From CAYVQE01 sp964633205 (lineage in GTDB: Bacteria > Myxococcota > B64-G9): 30,375 bases of DNA. The stretch covers positions 1-30,375 of the forward strand of contig CAZWFN010000065.1 of the NCBI GenBank assembly GCA_964633205.1. Reading direction: 5' to 3'. A model generated the notes under the pieces. The model was not told where the DNA came from. It was given only the letters and a program-made list of their open reading frames with translations, and searched no databases. Position numbers and translations under genes: made by a program. Below are positions 1 to 6,865 of the stretch, piece after piece. Numbering within the stretch: position 1 is the stretch's first letter; every line of letters starts with the position of its first letter.

Positions 1-130
1 TGACCGTTGGCCGGCCGCTCAGCTCAATCAGAAACCTTTACAGCGCGGATCGCTCACTACTCACCGCGAGAATCTTCGCGTCCCGCAGAGATCGCAGCCG
101 AGGTGGGAAATCAGGGGCCGCGCTGTGGCA

Positions 131-159
131 TTGACCGCCGGCATGGCTGGCGATAGGCT
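131..159 (+). promoter_or_regulatory. Candidate sigma70-type promoter of the redox operon
   Basis: TTGACC at 131-136 is followed after 17 bases by TAGGCT at 154-159. The predicted start of transcription would fall at about 165-167, on or next to the ATG at 167, so the transcript might be leaderless. The -10 box is poor and the call rests on pattern alone. Confidence 0.25.
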
Positions 160-166
160 GGGGCAC

Positions 167-1750
167 ATGGAGCTGCGGCCGACCGCCTTGGACGACGATG
201 GGCTGATCGATGCGCTGGCGGGCTTGCTCGGGCCCGAGCACGTCTCGACCGCTGCGCCCGATCGCATCGCCTACGCCCGCGACATGTGGCCGCGCAGCCT
301 GATCCGCCAGCGCCTGGGCTCGATCGACAGCCCGCCGGCAGCCGTGGTCTGGCCGGCCGACGCCGCCGAGGTGGCGGCGGTGGTGCGGCTGGCGGCCGAT
401 GCCGGCCAGCCGCTGATCCCTTTCGGCGCCGGCTCGGGCGTCTGCGGCGGCACCCTGCCGCTGCACGGCGGCGTGGTGGTCGACCTCAAGCGCCTGGACC
501 GCATCCTGGCGCTGGACGAACGCGACCGGCTGCTGGACGTCGAGGCCGGCGCGGTCGGCGAGGTGCTCGAGCGCGAGCTGCAGCGTCGCGGCTGGACCCT
601 GGGCCACTTCCCGTCTTCGCTGTACTGCTCCACCGTGGGCGGCTGGCTGGCTGCCCGCTCGGCCGGGCAGTGCTCCTCGCGCTACGGCAAGATCGAGGAC
701 ATGTGCCGCGGGCTGAGCTGGGTCGACGCCGCCGGCCGGCTGCAGCACACCCCGCTGCCGGAGCCGGGCCGGCCCGGCTGGAGCCTGGATCCGCTGCTGA
801 TCGGCTCCGAGGGCACCCTGGGCCTGATCACCTCGGCCCGGCTGGTGGTGCGGCCCTTGCCGGCCGGCCGCTGGTACCGGGCCTACAAGCTGCCCGACAT
901 CGACAGCGGCATCGCCGTCATGCGCGACATGCTGCGCGAGGGCCTGCGCCCGGCCGTGCTGCGGCTGTACGATCCCTTCGACACCCTGATCGCCAAGACC
1001 GGCAGGCGCGCCGAGCTGCCCGAGGAGCAGGTGACCGAGAGCCTGCTCGACGAGCTGGGCGGCGCGCTGCGCGGTCCGCTGCGGGTGGTGATGCGCCGGT
1101 CGCTCAACCGCCTGCTGCAGGCGCCGCGGTTGCTCAACCGGGCCGCCGATCTGGTGCCGGGCGGCTGCCTGCTGGTGGTGGTGCACGAGGGCGCGGCCGA
1201 GGCGCTGGAGCTGGCGGCCGGGCGCAGCGGCCGGCTGTGTGCCGCCCGGCGGGCCGAGGATCTGGGCGAGGCCCCGGCGCGCCACTGGTGGCAGCATCGC
1301 TACAGCGTCTCCTACAAGCAGTCGCCGCTGTTCGCCGCCGGCGGCTTCGTCGACACCATGGAGGTGGCCGCCACCTGGGACAAGCTGGGCCGGCTCTACC
1401 GCACGGTGCGCCAGGCGCTGGCCAAGCTGGCCTTCGTCATGGCCCATTTCTCCCACGCCTACCGCGAGGGCGGCTCGATCTACTTCACCTTCGCCGCTTC
1501 GGCCCGCGACGACGCCGCCGCGGCCGCGCTCTACGACCGCATCTGGGAGGCGGCCCAGGCGGCCGTGCTGGCCGAGGGCGCCACCGTCAGCCACCACCAC
1601 GGGGTGGGGCTGAGCAAGGCCCGTTTCCTCGAGCGCCAGCTCGGCGACGCCCGGGTGCTGGCGGCGGCGGTCAAGCGGGCCTTGGATCCGCGCGGCCGGC
1701 TCAACCCGGGCAAGCTGGCCCAGCCCGATCCGCGGGAGGCGGCACCGTGA
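167..1750 (+). CDS. FAD-linked oxidase, alkyl-DHAP-synthase type (GlcD-like subunit)
   Basis: A 527-residue flavoprotein of the VAO/PCMH fold. The FAD-binding domain covers about residues 45-225, with the pyrophosphate loop PFGAGSGVCGG near 85 and the family signature GHFPSS..STVGGW..RSAGQ..YGKIED at about 146-177. The C-terminal half carries a His triad followed by GVG (HHH at 476-478), typical of alkyldihydroxyacetonephosphate synthases, where these His residues are catalytic. It also resembles the GlcD subunit of glycolate/D-lactate oxidases, and its neighbours are a second FAD protein and a GlcF-like iron-sulfur protein, so a 2-hydroxyacid dehydrogenase feeding electrons to a membrane acceptor is as likely as ether-lipid synthesis. 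The substrate cannot be told from sequence. In-frame ATGs also occur at 125 and 143; 167 is preferred because the conserved region begins soon after it, but no start has a strong ribosome binding site. The TGA overlaps the GTG of the next gene. Confidence 0.85.
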   Translation: MELRPTALDDDGLIDALAGLLGPEHVSTAAPDRIAYARDMWPRSLIRQRLGSIDSPPAAVVWPADAAEVAAVVRLAADAGQPLIPFGAGSGVCGGTLPLHGGVVVDLKRLDRILALDERDRLLDVEAGAVGEVLERELQRRGWTLGHFPSSLYCSTVGGWLAARSAGQCSSRYGKIEDMCRGLSWVDAAGRLQHTPLPEPGRPGWSLDPLLIGSEGTLGLITSARLVVRPLPAGRWYRAYKLPDIDSGIAVMRDMLREGLRPAVLRLYDPFDTLIAKTGRRAELPEEQVTESLLDELGGALRGPLRVVMRRSLNRLLQAPRLLNRAADLVPGGCLLVVVHEGAAEALELAAGRSGRLCAARRAEDLGEAPARHWWQHRYSVSYKQSPLFAAGGFVDTMEVAATWDKLGRLYRTVRQALAKLAFVMAHFSHAYREGGSIYFTFAASARDDAAAAALYDRIWEAAQAAVLAEGATVSHHHGVGLSKARFLERQLGDARVLAAAVKRALDPRGRLNPGKLAQPDPREAAP

Positions 1751-2970
1751 GCGCCGCCGGACAGCTGCCCACCCGGGCCTGGCAGCGGCTGCGCTCGGCC
1801 ATGGGCCAGACCGCGGTGGCCAGCGGCGCCGATGCCGCGGCCGCCGGGGCGCGGCCCGAGCCGGCCGCCTGGCTGCGGCCGGTGGATGCCAGCGGGGTGG
1901 CGCTGGTGCTGGCCAGTGCCCGCGCCGAGGGCCTGCCGGTGGCGGTGCGCAGCGCGGCGGCCGGCGGCCGGCGTCGCAGCGGCCTGCCGCCGGGCGGCCA
2001 CCTGCTGCTCGACAGCAGCCGGCTGACCGGGGTCGAGGACCTCAAGGCCGAGGCGCTGTGGATGACGGTGCGCGCCGGCATGTCGCTGGAGGCGGTGATC
2101 CAGGCGGCCGCGGCCGCCGGCTGCCGGCCGGTGGACATGGAGCCGGCTGCGGCCGCCAGCGTCGGCGCCTGGCTGGCCGGCCGCAGCCGCATCGCCGACG
2201 ACGTGCTCGGCATCCCGCAGCCGGCGGTGGTCGGGCTGGAGGCGGTGCTGGCCGACGGCACCCTGGTGCGCTCGGTGCAGACGCCGCGCTCGGCGGCGGG
2301 CCCGGATCTGTTCAGTCTGCTGCTGGGCACCCGGGGCACCTTCGGCGTCGTCACCAGCGCCTGTCTCAAGCTGGAGCCGCTGCCCGAGCGCCAGCTGATG
2401 GCCGGGCTGCGATTCCGCTCGCTCAAGCGCGCCTTCGCCTTCGTGCACCAGGCCCTCGACGGCCTGCTGCCGCCGCGTCGGCTGCAGCTGCTGGTCGACG
2501 GCCAGAAGGGCCGGCGCATGGCCCGGGTGTGGTTCGCGGTCGAGGGCCAGGCCGACCTGGCCGCGGCCACCATGCGCTGGCTGCGCGCCCGGGCCGAGGC
2601 CGGCGGCGGTGAGCTGCGCGAGCTGGAGCGGGTGCGCGCCTGGCGCGCCGCCTCGGTGTTCAGCGGCCGGCGCAGCTACCGGGCCGGGGTGCGCTGGTCG
2701 CAGCTGGAGCGGGTGCTGCGCGGCGCCGACCGCTTGATGGGCGGCTACGCCTTCGCGGTGCTGGATCGGCCCGAGACGACCGGCTGCCGTTTGCGGGTGG
2801 CCGCGCCCCGGCGGCTGACCGGCGATCCGCGCCCGGGCTGGGGCCGGCTGGTCGATCCCGACGGCGAGCAGGCGGCGGCCAAGGACCAGGCCCGGGCCGT
2901 GCTGGCCCGGGTGCGCGCCGAGCTGGACCCGGACGGCCTGCTCGATCCCCAGCACTGGCCGCTGGATTGA
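1747..2970 (+). CDS. Second FAD-binding oxidase subunit (GlcE-like)
   Basis: A 407-residue protein starting with GTG inside the stop of the upstream gene (GTGA overlap), implying translational coupling. It has a PCMH-type FAD-binding region at about residues 30-215, recognisable by the loop after GGHLLLDSSRL, the segment VGAWLAGRSR and the motif GTRGTFGVVTSACLKLEPLPE-like at about 195-215, which ends the FAD domain in GlcD/GlcE proteins. The remainder is divergent and lacks the HHHGVG motif of its neighbour, so it is probably the non-catalytic or electron-relay flavin subunit, as GlcE is in GlcDEF. The open frame continues upstream to 286, but that part is an out-of-frame shadow of the first gene. 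Specific function is unknown; partnership with the two adjacent genes is inferred from overlap and from the known GlcDEF organisation. Confidence 0.75.
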   Translation: MSAAGQLPTRAWQRLRSAMGQTAVASGADAAAAGARPEPAAWLRPVDASGVALVLASARAEGLPVAVRSAAAGGRRRSGLPPGGHLLLDSSRLTGVEDLKAEALWMTVRAGMSLEAVIQAAAAAGCRPVDMEPAAAASVGAWLAGRSRIADDVLGIPQPAVVGLEAVLADGTLVRSVQTPRSAAGPDLFSLLLGTRGTFGVVTSACLKLEPLPERQLMAGLRFRSLKRAFAFVHQALDGLLPPRRLQLLVDGQKGRRMARVWFAVEGQADLAAATMRWLRARAEAGGGELRELERVRAWRAASVFSGRRSYRAGVRWSQLERVLRGADRLMGGYAFAVLDRPETTGCRLRVAAPRRLTGDPRPGWGRLVDPDGEQAAAKDQARAVLARVRAELDPDGLLDPQHWPLD

Positions 2971-3034
2971 CGGGGGGCTGGGGCATGGGCGCGCTGCAGC
3001 GGGTGCGGGCCGGCTGTCGGCCGGGAGGTGGACG

Positions 3035-4153
3035 ATGAGCCGCAGCCTCAGAGACAGCCGGCGCGATCTGGCCAACTGCACCTGGTGCCCCAAGCTGTGC
3101 CGCTTCTGCTGCCCGACCGCCGAGGTCGAGCACCGCGAGACGGTCACGCCCTGGTTCAAGATGAGCCTGGCCGAGATGGTGCGCCAGGGCCGCGTAGAGG
3201 CGGCCGGCGAGTACGGCGAGGTGTTTCTGCACTGCTTCGGCTGTCTGCATTGCCGCACCCACTGCGAGCACGAGAACGACGTGCCGGCGGCGCTATACGC
3301 CGCCCGCCGGCTGGCGCTGCGGGCCGGCGAGGAGGCCCCGGCGGTGGCGGCCCTGCTGGACCGCTTCCGCGACAGCGGCAACCCCTGGGGCGAGGACCTG
3401 GACGCTCCGCTGCGCGCCGCGGTGGACGAGCGCTTCTTCGTGCCCGAGGCCCAGGCGGTGGTCTTCGCCGGCTGCCAGGCCATCCGCGCCGGCGGCCGCG
3501 AGCTGACCCCGCTGTTCGCCCTGTTCGATCGGCTGGGCGTGGATCACGTGGGCATCTTCCACCAGGGGCCTTTGTGCTGCGGCGCGCCGCTGTGGCAGGC
3601 GGGCGACGTCGAGGGCTTCGCCGCCCACGCCCGCGACCTGGCCGCCCGGCTGGCCGGCGTGCGCCAGGTGATCTGCCCCTGCCCCACCTGCGCCCACATC
3701 CTGATGGCCAGCTTCGCCGAGGCCGATGTGCCGCTGGCGGCCCAGGTGGTCACGCTGGACGCCTTCCTGGCGCCGCGGGTGGCCGACCGGCCGCCGCCGC
3801 GGCGACTGGGCGGGGCGGTGGCGCTGCACGATCCCTGCTACTCGAGCCGCTACCTGGAGCGGGGGGCGGCGCTGCGCGAGCTGTTGGCGGCGGTGCTGGC
3901 CGAGCCCCTGTGCGAGCCGAGCTGGGCCGACCGCGACGCGCTGTGCTGCGGCGGCGGCGGGCTGGTGCCGCATACCCTGCCGCAGGTGGCCGCCGGCGCG
4001 GCCCGGCTGCGGGCCGCCCAGCTCGATTCCACCGGGGCCGGCCGGGTGGTCACCGCCTGTCCGGGCTGCGTGCGCCAACTCGACGGGGCCGGCCGGCTGC
4101 CGGTGCTCGACCTGGCCGAGCTGTTGCTGGAGGCCTACCGGGCCGAGCCCTGA
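3035..4153 (+). CDS. CCG-domain iron-sulfur protein (GlcF / heterodisulfide-reductase type)
   Basis: A 372-residue protein with a good ribosome binding site (GGGAGG ending 7 bases before ATG). The N-terminus carries two four-Cys clusters: C15, C18, C22 with C25/C26 followed by Pro, and C67, C70, C73, C77, consistent with two [4Fe-4S] clusters. Two CCG domains follow: LCCGAPL near residue 181 with CPTC downstream, and DPCY, LCCGGGG near 304 and ACPGC near 342. Such proteins pass electrons from FAD subunits to quinone or to membrane or disulfide acceptors (GlcF, LutA, HdrB/D, GlpC). Placed last in the three-gene operon, 64 bases after the GlcE-like gene, it is the likely electron-transfer subunit of that oxidase. 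No membrane segment is visible. Confidence 0.85.
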   Translation: MSRSLRDSRRDLANCTWCPKLCRFCCPTAEVEHRETVTPWFKMSLAEMVRQGRVEAAGEYGEVFLHCFGCLHCRTHCEHENDVPAALYAARRLALRAGEEAPAVAALLDRFRDSGNPWGEDLDAPLRAAVDERFFVPEAQAVVFAGCQAIRAGGRELTPLFALFDRLGVDHVGIFHQGPLCCGAPLWQAGDVEGFAAHARDLAARLAGVRQVICPCPTCAHILMASFAEADVPLAAQVVTLDAFLAPRVADRPPPRRLGGAVALHDPCYSSRYLERGAALRELLAAVLAEPLCEPSWADRDALCCGGGGLVPHTLPQVAAGAARLRAAQLDSTGAGRVVTACPGCVRQLDGAGRLPVLDLAELLLEAYRAEP

Positions 4154-4168
4154 GGGCCCGTTTTTCTC
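4139..4168 (+). terminator. Intrinsic terminator at the end of the redox operon
   Basis: CGGGCC at 4139-4144 can pair with GGCCCG at 4155-4160 around a 10-base loop, followed at once by five T (4161-4165) and CTC. The stem overlaps the stop codon of the iron-sulfur gene. The protease gene begins only 24 bases further on, so this may also be a partial barrier separating the two transcripts. Confidence 0.5.
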
Positions 4169-4191
4169 GCGGGGGGAGGGGAGCGGCTGTC

Positions 4192-5940
4192 ATGCCCAGT
4201 ACCAGACACGTCGAAGCGCAAGCCGTGCTTTGCGCCGCCGCGCTGCTGCTGGCGGCCGCCGCGGCCGGCGCGGCCGAGCCGCTGGTGGCCGACGAGGTGG
4301 TCGACAGCGCCACCCACCGGCGCTACCTGCACACCCGGCCGGCGGCGCCGCTGGGCTGGCTGGTGCACGAGCTGGGCCCGGCGCCGGCGCACCCGCGGCC
4401 GGGCCCGCCGCCGGGACCGGCCGCGGTGCCGCGGGCGCTGGAGCGCGTCGAGGCGCCCTGGAACGACGACTTTCTGCGCACCCAGGTCAAGATCGAGGCG
4501 GTGTTTCCGGCACAGCCCGGCGGCACGGTGTCGTTGTGCTCGGGCACCATGGTCGGGCTGCACACCGTGCTGACCGCCGGCCACTGCATCTTCTCGCACG
4601 ACTACGGCGGCTGGGCCGATCAGGTCTGGGTCTACCCGGCCATGGCCGGCTACCACCTGACGCCCTACGGCGAGTCCAGCGCCGCCAGCCTGGAGTCGAC
4701 CACCTGGTGGGCCGAGGAGCACGACCACCGCGGCGACGTGGGCATCGTGCGGCTACAGCAGGACACCGGCCAGCTGACCGGCTGGGCCGATCTCTACTGG
4801 GGCTACGCTCAGCTCAGCGGCACCATCTTCGCCGCCGGCTACGCCTCCGAGGGCGAGCACGACGGCCAGTGGCTGCACACCGACTCGGGCCAGATCGAGG
4901 AGCTGTCCGACTACCTGATCTGCCACAGCATGCACACGCTGCGCGGCATGAGCGGCGGCGCCGGCTGGCCGGACGAGGCCGGCGCGGCGCGGGTGACGGC
5001 GGTCAACTCCTACTGCGATCCGGACGGGCTGTGCTGCATGGCGCGCTACATCGACCTGGTCGAGCAGCAGCGGCTCGGCTCCGAGGCCCAGGACGGCGAT
5101 CCGCCGCCGGACCACTGGGACTGCGACCTGGCCCGCTACGCCGCCGGCGACGGCTGCGACTGCCTGTGCGGGGTGTGGGACCCGGACTGCGAGGCGGCCG
5201 ACACGCCGGCCGCCGGCTGCGCCGGCGACGAGCGCTGCATCCCGCCCGGGGTCTGCGCCTGCGCGCCGCAGTGCGACGGTCGCGAGTGCGGCCCGGACGG
5301 CTGCGGCGGGGTCTGCGGCTGGTGCGACGGCGGGGTCTGCCAGGACGGCCGTTGCCAGTGCCAGCCCGACTGCGCCGGCCGCGAGTGCGGCTCCGACGGC
5401 TGCGGCGGCTCCTGCGGCGCCTGCGGCGAGGGGGTGGACTGCGTCGACGGCGTGTGCGACTGCGCGCCGCAGTGCGACGGCCGCGCGTGCGGCCCGGATG
5501 GCTGCGGCGGCGAGTGCGGCCAGTGCGCCGCCGGCGAGGGCTGCGTCGACGGCAGCTGCACCTGCCTGCCGCAGTGCACCACCGCCGAGTGCGGCCCGGA
5601 CGGCTGCGGCGGCAGCTGCGGCAGCTGCGCCGGCGACCAGGAGTGCATCGACGGCCAGTGCGTCTGCACCTACAACTGCATCGGCCGCGAGTGCGGCTCC
5701 GACGGCTGCGGCGGCTCCTGCGGCAGCTGCGCCGAGGGCCAGGTCTGCCAGGACGGCAAGTGCAAGGGAGACAGCGGCGGCGGCTGCGGCTGCCACGCCG
5801 ACCCGACCCGAGGCCCCATCCCCCCCGGCCCCACCGCCCTATTGCTCGTGCTCAGCCTCGCCCTGGCCCTCACCACCGCCCGCCGGCGGCGCCGGGTGCC
5901 GGTTGAAGGCGCTGTTGGCGGCTCAGGCGATGACCTGTAG
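4192..5940 (+). CDS. Secreted trypsin-fold serine protease with Cys-rich repeats and MYXO-CTERM-like anchor
   Basis: A 582-residue exported protein. Residues 1-28 form a signal peptide (charged start, Leu/Ala core, AGA-A). The trypsin-like domain spans about 95-295 with the catalytic triad visible as TAGHC (H131), GDVGIVRL (D182) and GMSGG (S254); GMSGG instead of GDSGG recalls V8/glutamyl-endopeptidase-like S1 proteases. A Cys-rich segment with the pattern W.C....YAAGDGCDC.CG..DPDC (309-333) follows, then five tandem Cys-rich repeats (357-524). The tail has GCGC (531-534), a hydrophobic helix (about 548-562) and an Arg cluster (564-568), matching the organisation of MYXO-CTERM sorting signals that myxosortases are thought to process at Cys, although 14 residues follow the Arg cluster. 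Start: ATG 4192, preceded by GGGGAGGGGAG. The open frame extends upstream but overlaps the iron-sulfur gene. The last 18 bases overlap the convergent lipid kinase gene. Confidence 0.85.
   Translation: MPSTRHVEAQAVLCAAALLLAAAAAGAAEPLVADEVVDSATHRRYLHTRPAAPLGWLVHELGPAPAHPRPGPPPGPAAVPRALERVEAPWNDDFLRTQVKIEAVFPAQPGGTVSLCSGTMVGLHTVLTAGHCIFSHDYGGWADQVWVYPAMAGYHLTPYGESSAASLESTTWWAEEHDHRGDVGIVRLQQDTGQLTGWADLYWGYAQLSGTIFAAGYASEGEHDGQWLHTDSGQIEELSDYLICHSMHTLRGMSGGAGWPDEAGAARVTAVNSYCDPDGLCCMARYIDLVEQQRLGSEAQDGDPPPDHWDCDLARYAAGDGCDCLCGVWDPDCEAADTPAAGCAGDERCIPPGVCACAPQCDGRECGPDGCGGVCGWCDGGVCQDGRCQCQPDCAGRECGSDGCGGSCGACGEGVDCVDGVCDCAPQCDGRACGPDGCGGECGQCAAGEGCVDGSCTCLPQCTTAECGPDGCGGSCGSCAGDQECIDGQCVCTYNCIGRECGSDGCGGSCGSCAEGQVCQDGKCKGDSGGGCGCHADPTRGPIPPGPTALLLVLSLALALTTARRRRRVPVEGAVGGSGDDL
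5260..5763 (+). repeat. Five tandem Cys-rich repeats of about 34 residues
   Basis: The repeats lie within the protease gene, residues 357-524. Each unit follows the pattern C.P.C..R.CG.DGCGG.CG.C..G..C.DG.C, with about eight Cys per unit. The pattern suggests a disulfide-stabilised stalk between the protease domain and the C-terminal anchor. The units differ in many codons, so the array is not a very recent DNA-level expansion. Confidence 0.85.
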
Positions 5941-6846
5941 GGCGGCCGGTAGGATGTCGAGGGTGATGGGCAGGCGGCCGGGTTGTTCGCCGTCCATGTC
6001 GATCAGGACCTCTTCGTCGCTGTCGGCCTCGACGCGGCGGCCCTGTAAGTGGAAGACCTCGGGATGGGCCAGGTGGCTGCCCTTGTAGATGTGGCGGCTG
6101 AGCCGCAGCATGGCGGGCTTGGTCAGATCGCCGATCACCACCACGTCGAACAGGCCGTCGTCGGGCGCGGCCGTCGGCGCCACCTGCATGCCGCCGCCGT
6201 GGAAGCGGCCGTTGGCCACGGCGATGTTGTTGATCAGCAGCTCGCGATCGAAGGTATCGTCGACGCGCAGCCGCACGCGGCGGTTTCGATAGCGCCACAG
6301 GGCCCTGAGGGTGCCGAGCAGAAAGCTGGTCTTGCCGCCCAGCGCCTTGGACGACTCGTTGACCGTGCGATCCACCAGCCCGCCCAGGCCGAAGGAGGTG
6401 ATATTGATGAACAGCCGCTCCACGGGCTGGCCGTCGGGGCCGCTGAAGCGGCAGCGGCCCAGGTCGATGGGCCGCGCCCGGTCGCGCTCCAGCAGCGGCA
6501 GGCAGTCGGCCAGCTTCAGGCCCACCCCCAGGGTGCGGCGCAGGTCGCCGCCGGTGCCGCGCGGGATGAAGCCCAGCCGGGCCTGTGGGTTGAGCGGCCG
6601 GCCGTCGGCGTAGAAGCCGTTGACGATCTCGTTGTTGGTGCCGTCGCCGCCGACCGCGATGATGCGCTCGGCCCCGGCGGCCAAAGCCTCGCGGCACAGC
6701 GCGGTGGCGTGGCCCGGCCCTTTGGTCAGGCCGTGATCGAAGGGGCCGATGGTGCGTTCCAGCGCGGCCGCGATGCGCGGCCACTCGCGGCCGGTGCGCC
6801 CGTTGGCGCTGTGCGGGTTGACCACCGCCAGGGTCTGGTTCGCCAT
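5923..6846 (-). CDS. Diacylglycerol kinase family lipid kinase (DgkB/YegS/LCB5 type)
   Basis: A 307-residue lipid kinase. It starts AVVNPHSANGRTGR (phosphate-binding start of the family), has the nucleotide motif GGDGTNNEIVNG at 66-77 and IPRGTGGDLRRTLG at 94-107 (GTGGD in place of the commoner GTGND), and ends with the beta-sandwich carrying DDGLFDVVVIGD and DMDGEQPG. The length is usual for the family. The probable reaction is ATP-dependent phosphorylation of diacylglycerol or another membrane lipid; the lipid itself cannot be deduced. It is the last gene of the long minus-strand operon, 19 bases after the HEAT-repeat gene, with GGAG seven bases before ATG. Its 3' end overlaps the protease gene by 18 bases, tail to tail. 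Confidence 0.9.
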   Translation of the reverse strand: MANQTLAVVNPHSANGRTGREWPRIAAALERTIGPFDHGLTKGPGHATALCREALAAGAERIIAVGGDGTNNEIVNGFYADGRPLNPQARLGFIPRGTGGDLRRTLGVGLKLADCLPLLERDRARPIDLGRCRFSGPDGQPVERLFINITSFGLGGLVDRTVNESSKALGGKTSFLLGTLRALWRYRNRRVRLRVDDTFDRELLINNIAVANGRFHGGGMQVAPTAAPDDGLFDVVVIGDLTKPAMLRLSRHIYKGSHLAHPEVFHLQGRRVEADSDEEVLIDMDGEQPGRLPITLDILPAALQVIA

Positions 6847-6865
6847 CGCAGCACTCCGCTCCCGC

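Noticed and set aside
65..80. Hairpin CGCGA-GAATCT-TCGCG as a terminator of an upstream gene
   Set aside because: The stem is only five pairs with no T-run, and no gene end is visible to its left.
38..1600. 520-codon open frame on the minus strand opposite the first oxidase gene
   Set aside because: It has low-complexity Arg/Ala/Gly/His composition and no family motif, and is antisense to a clearly conserved protein. High GC makes such frames common here.
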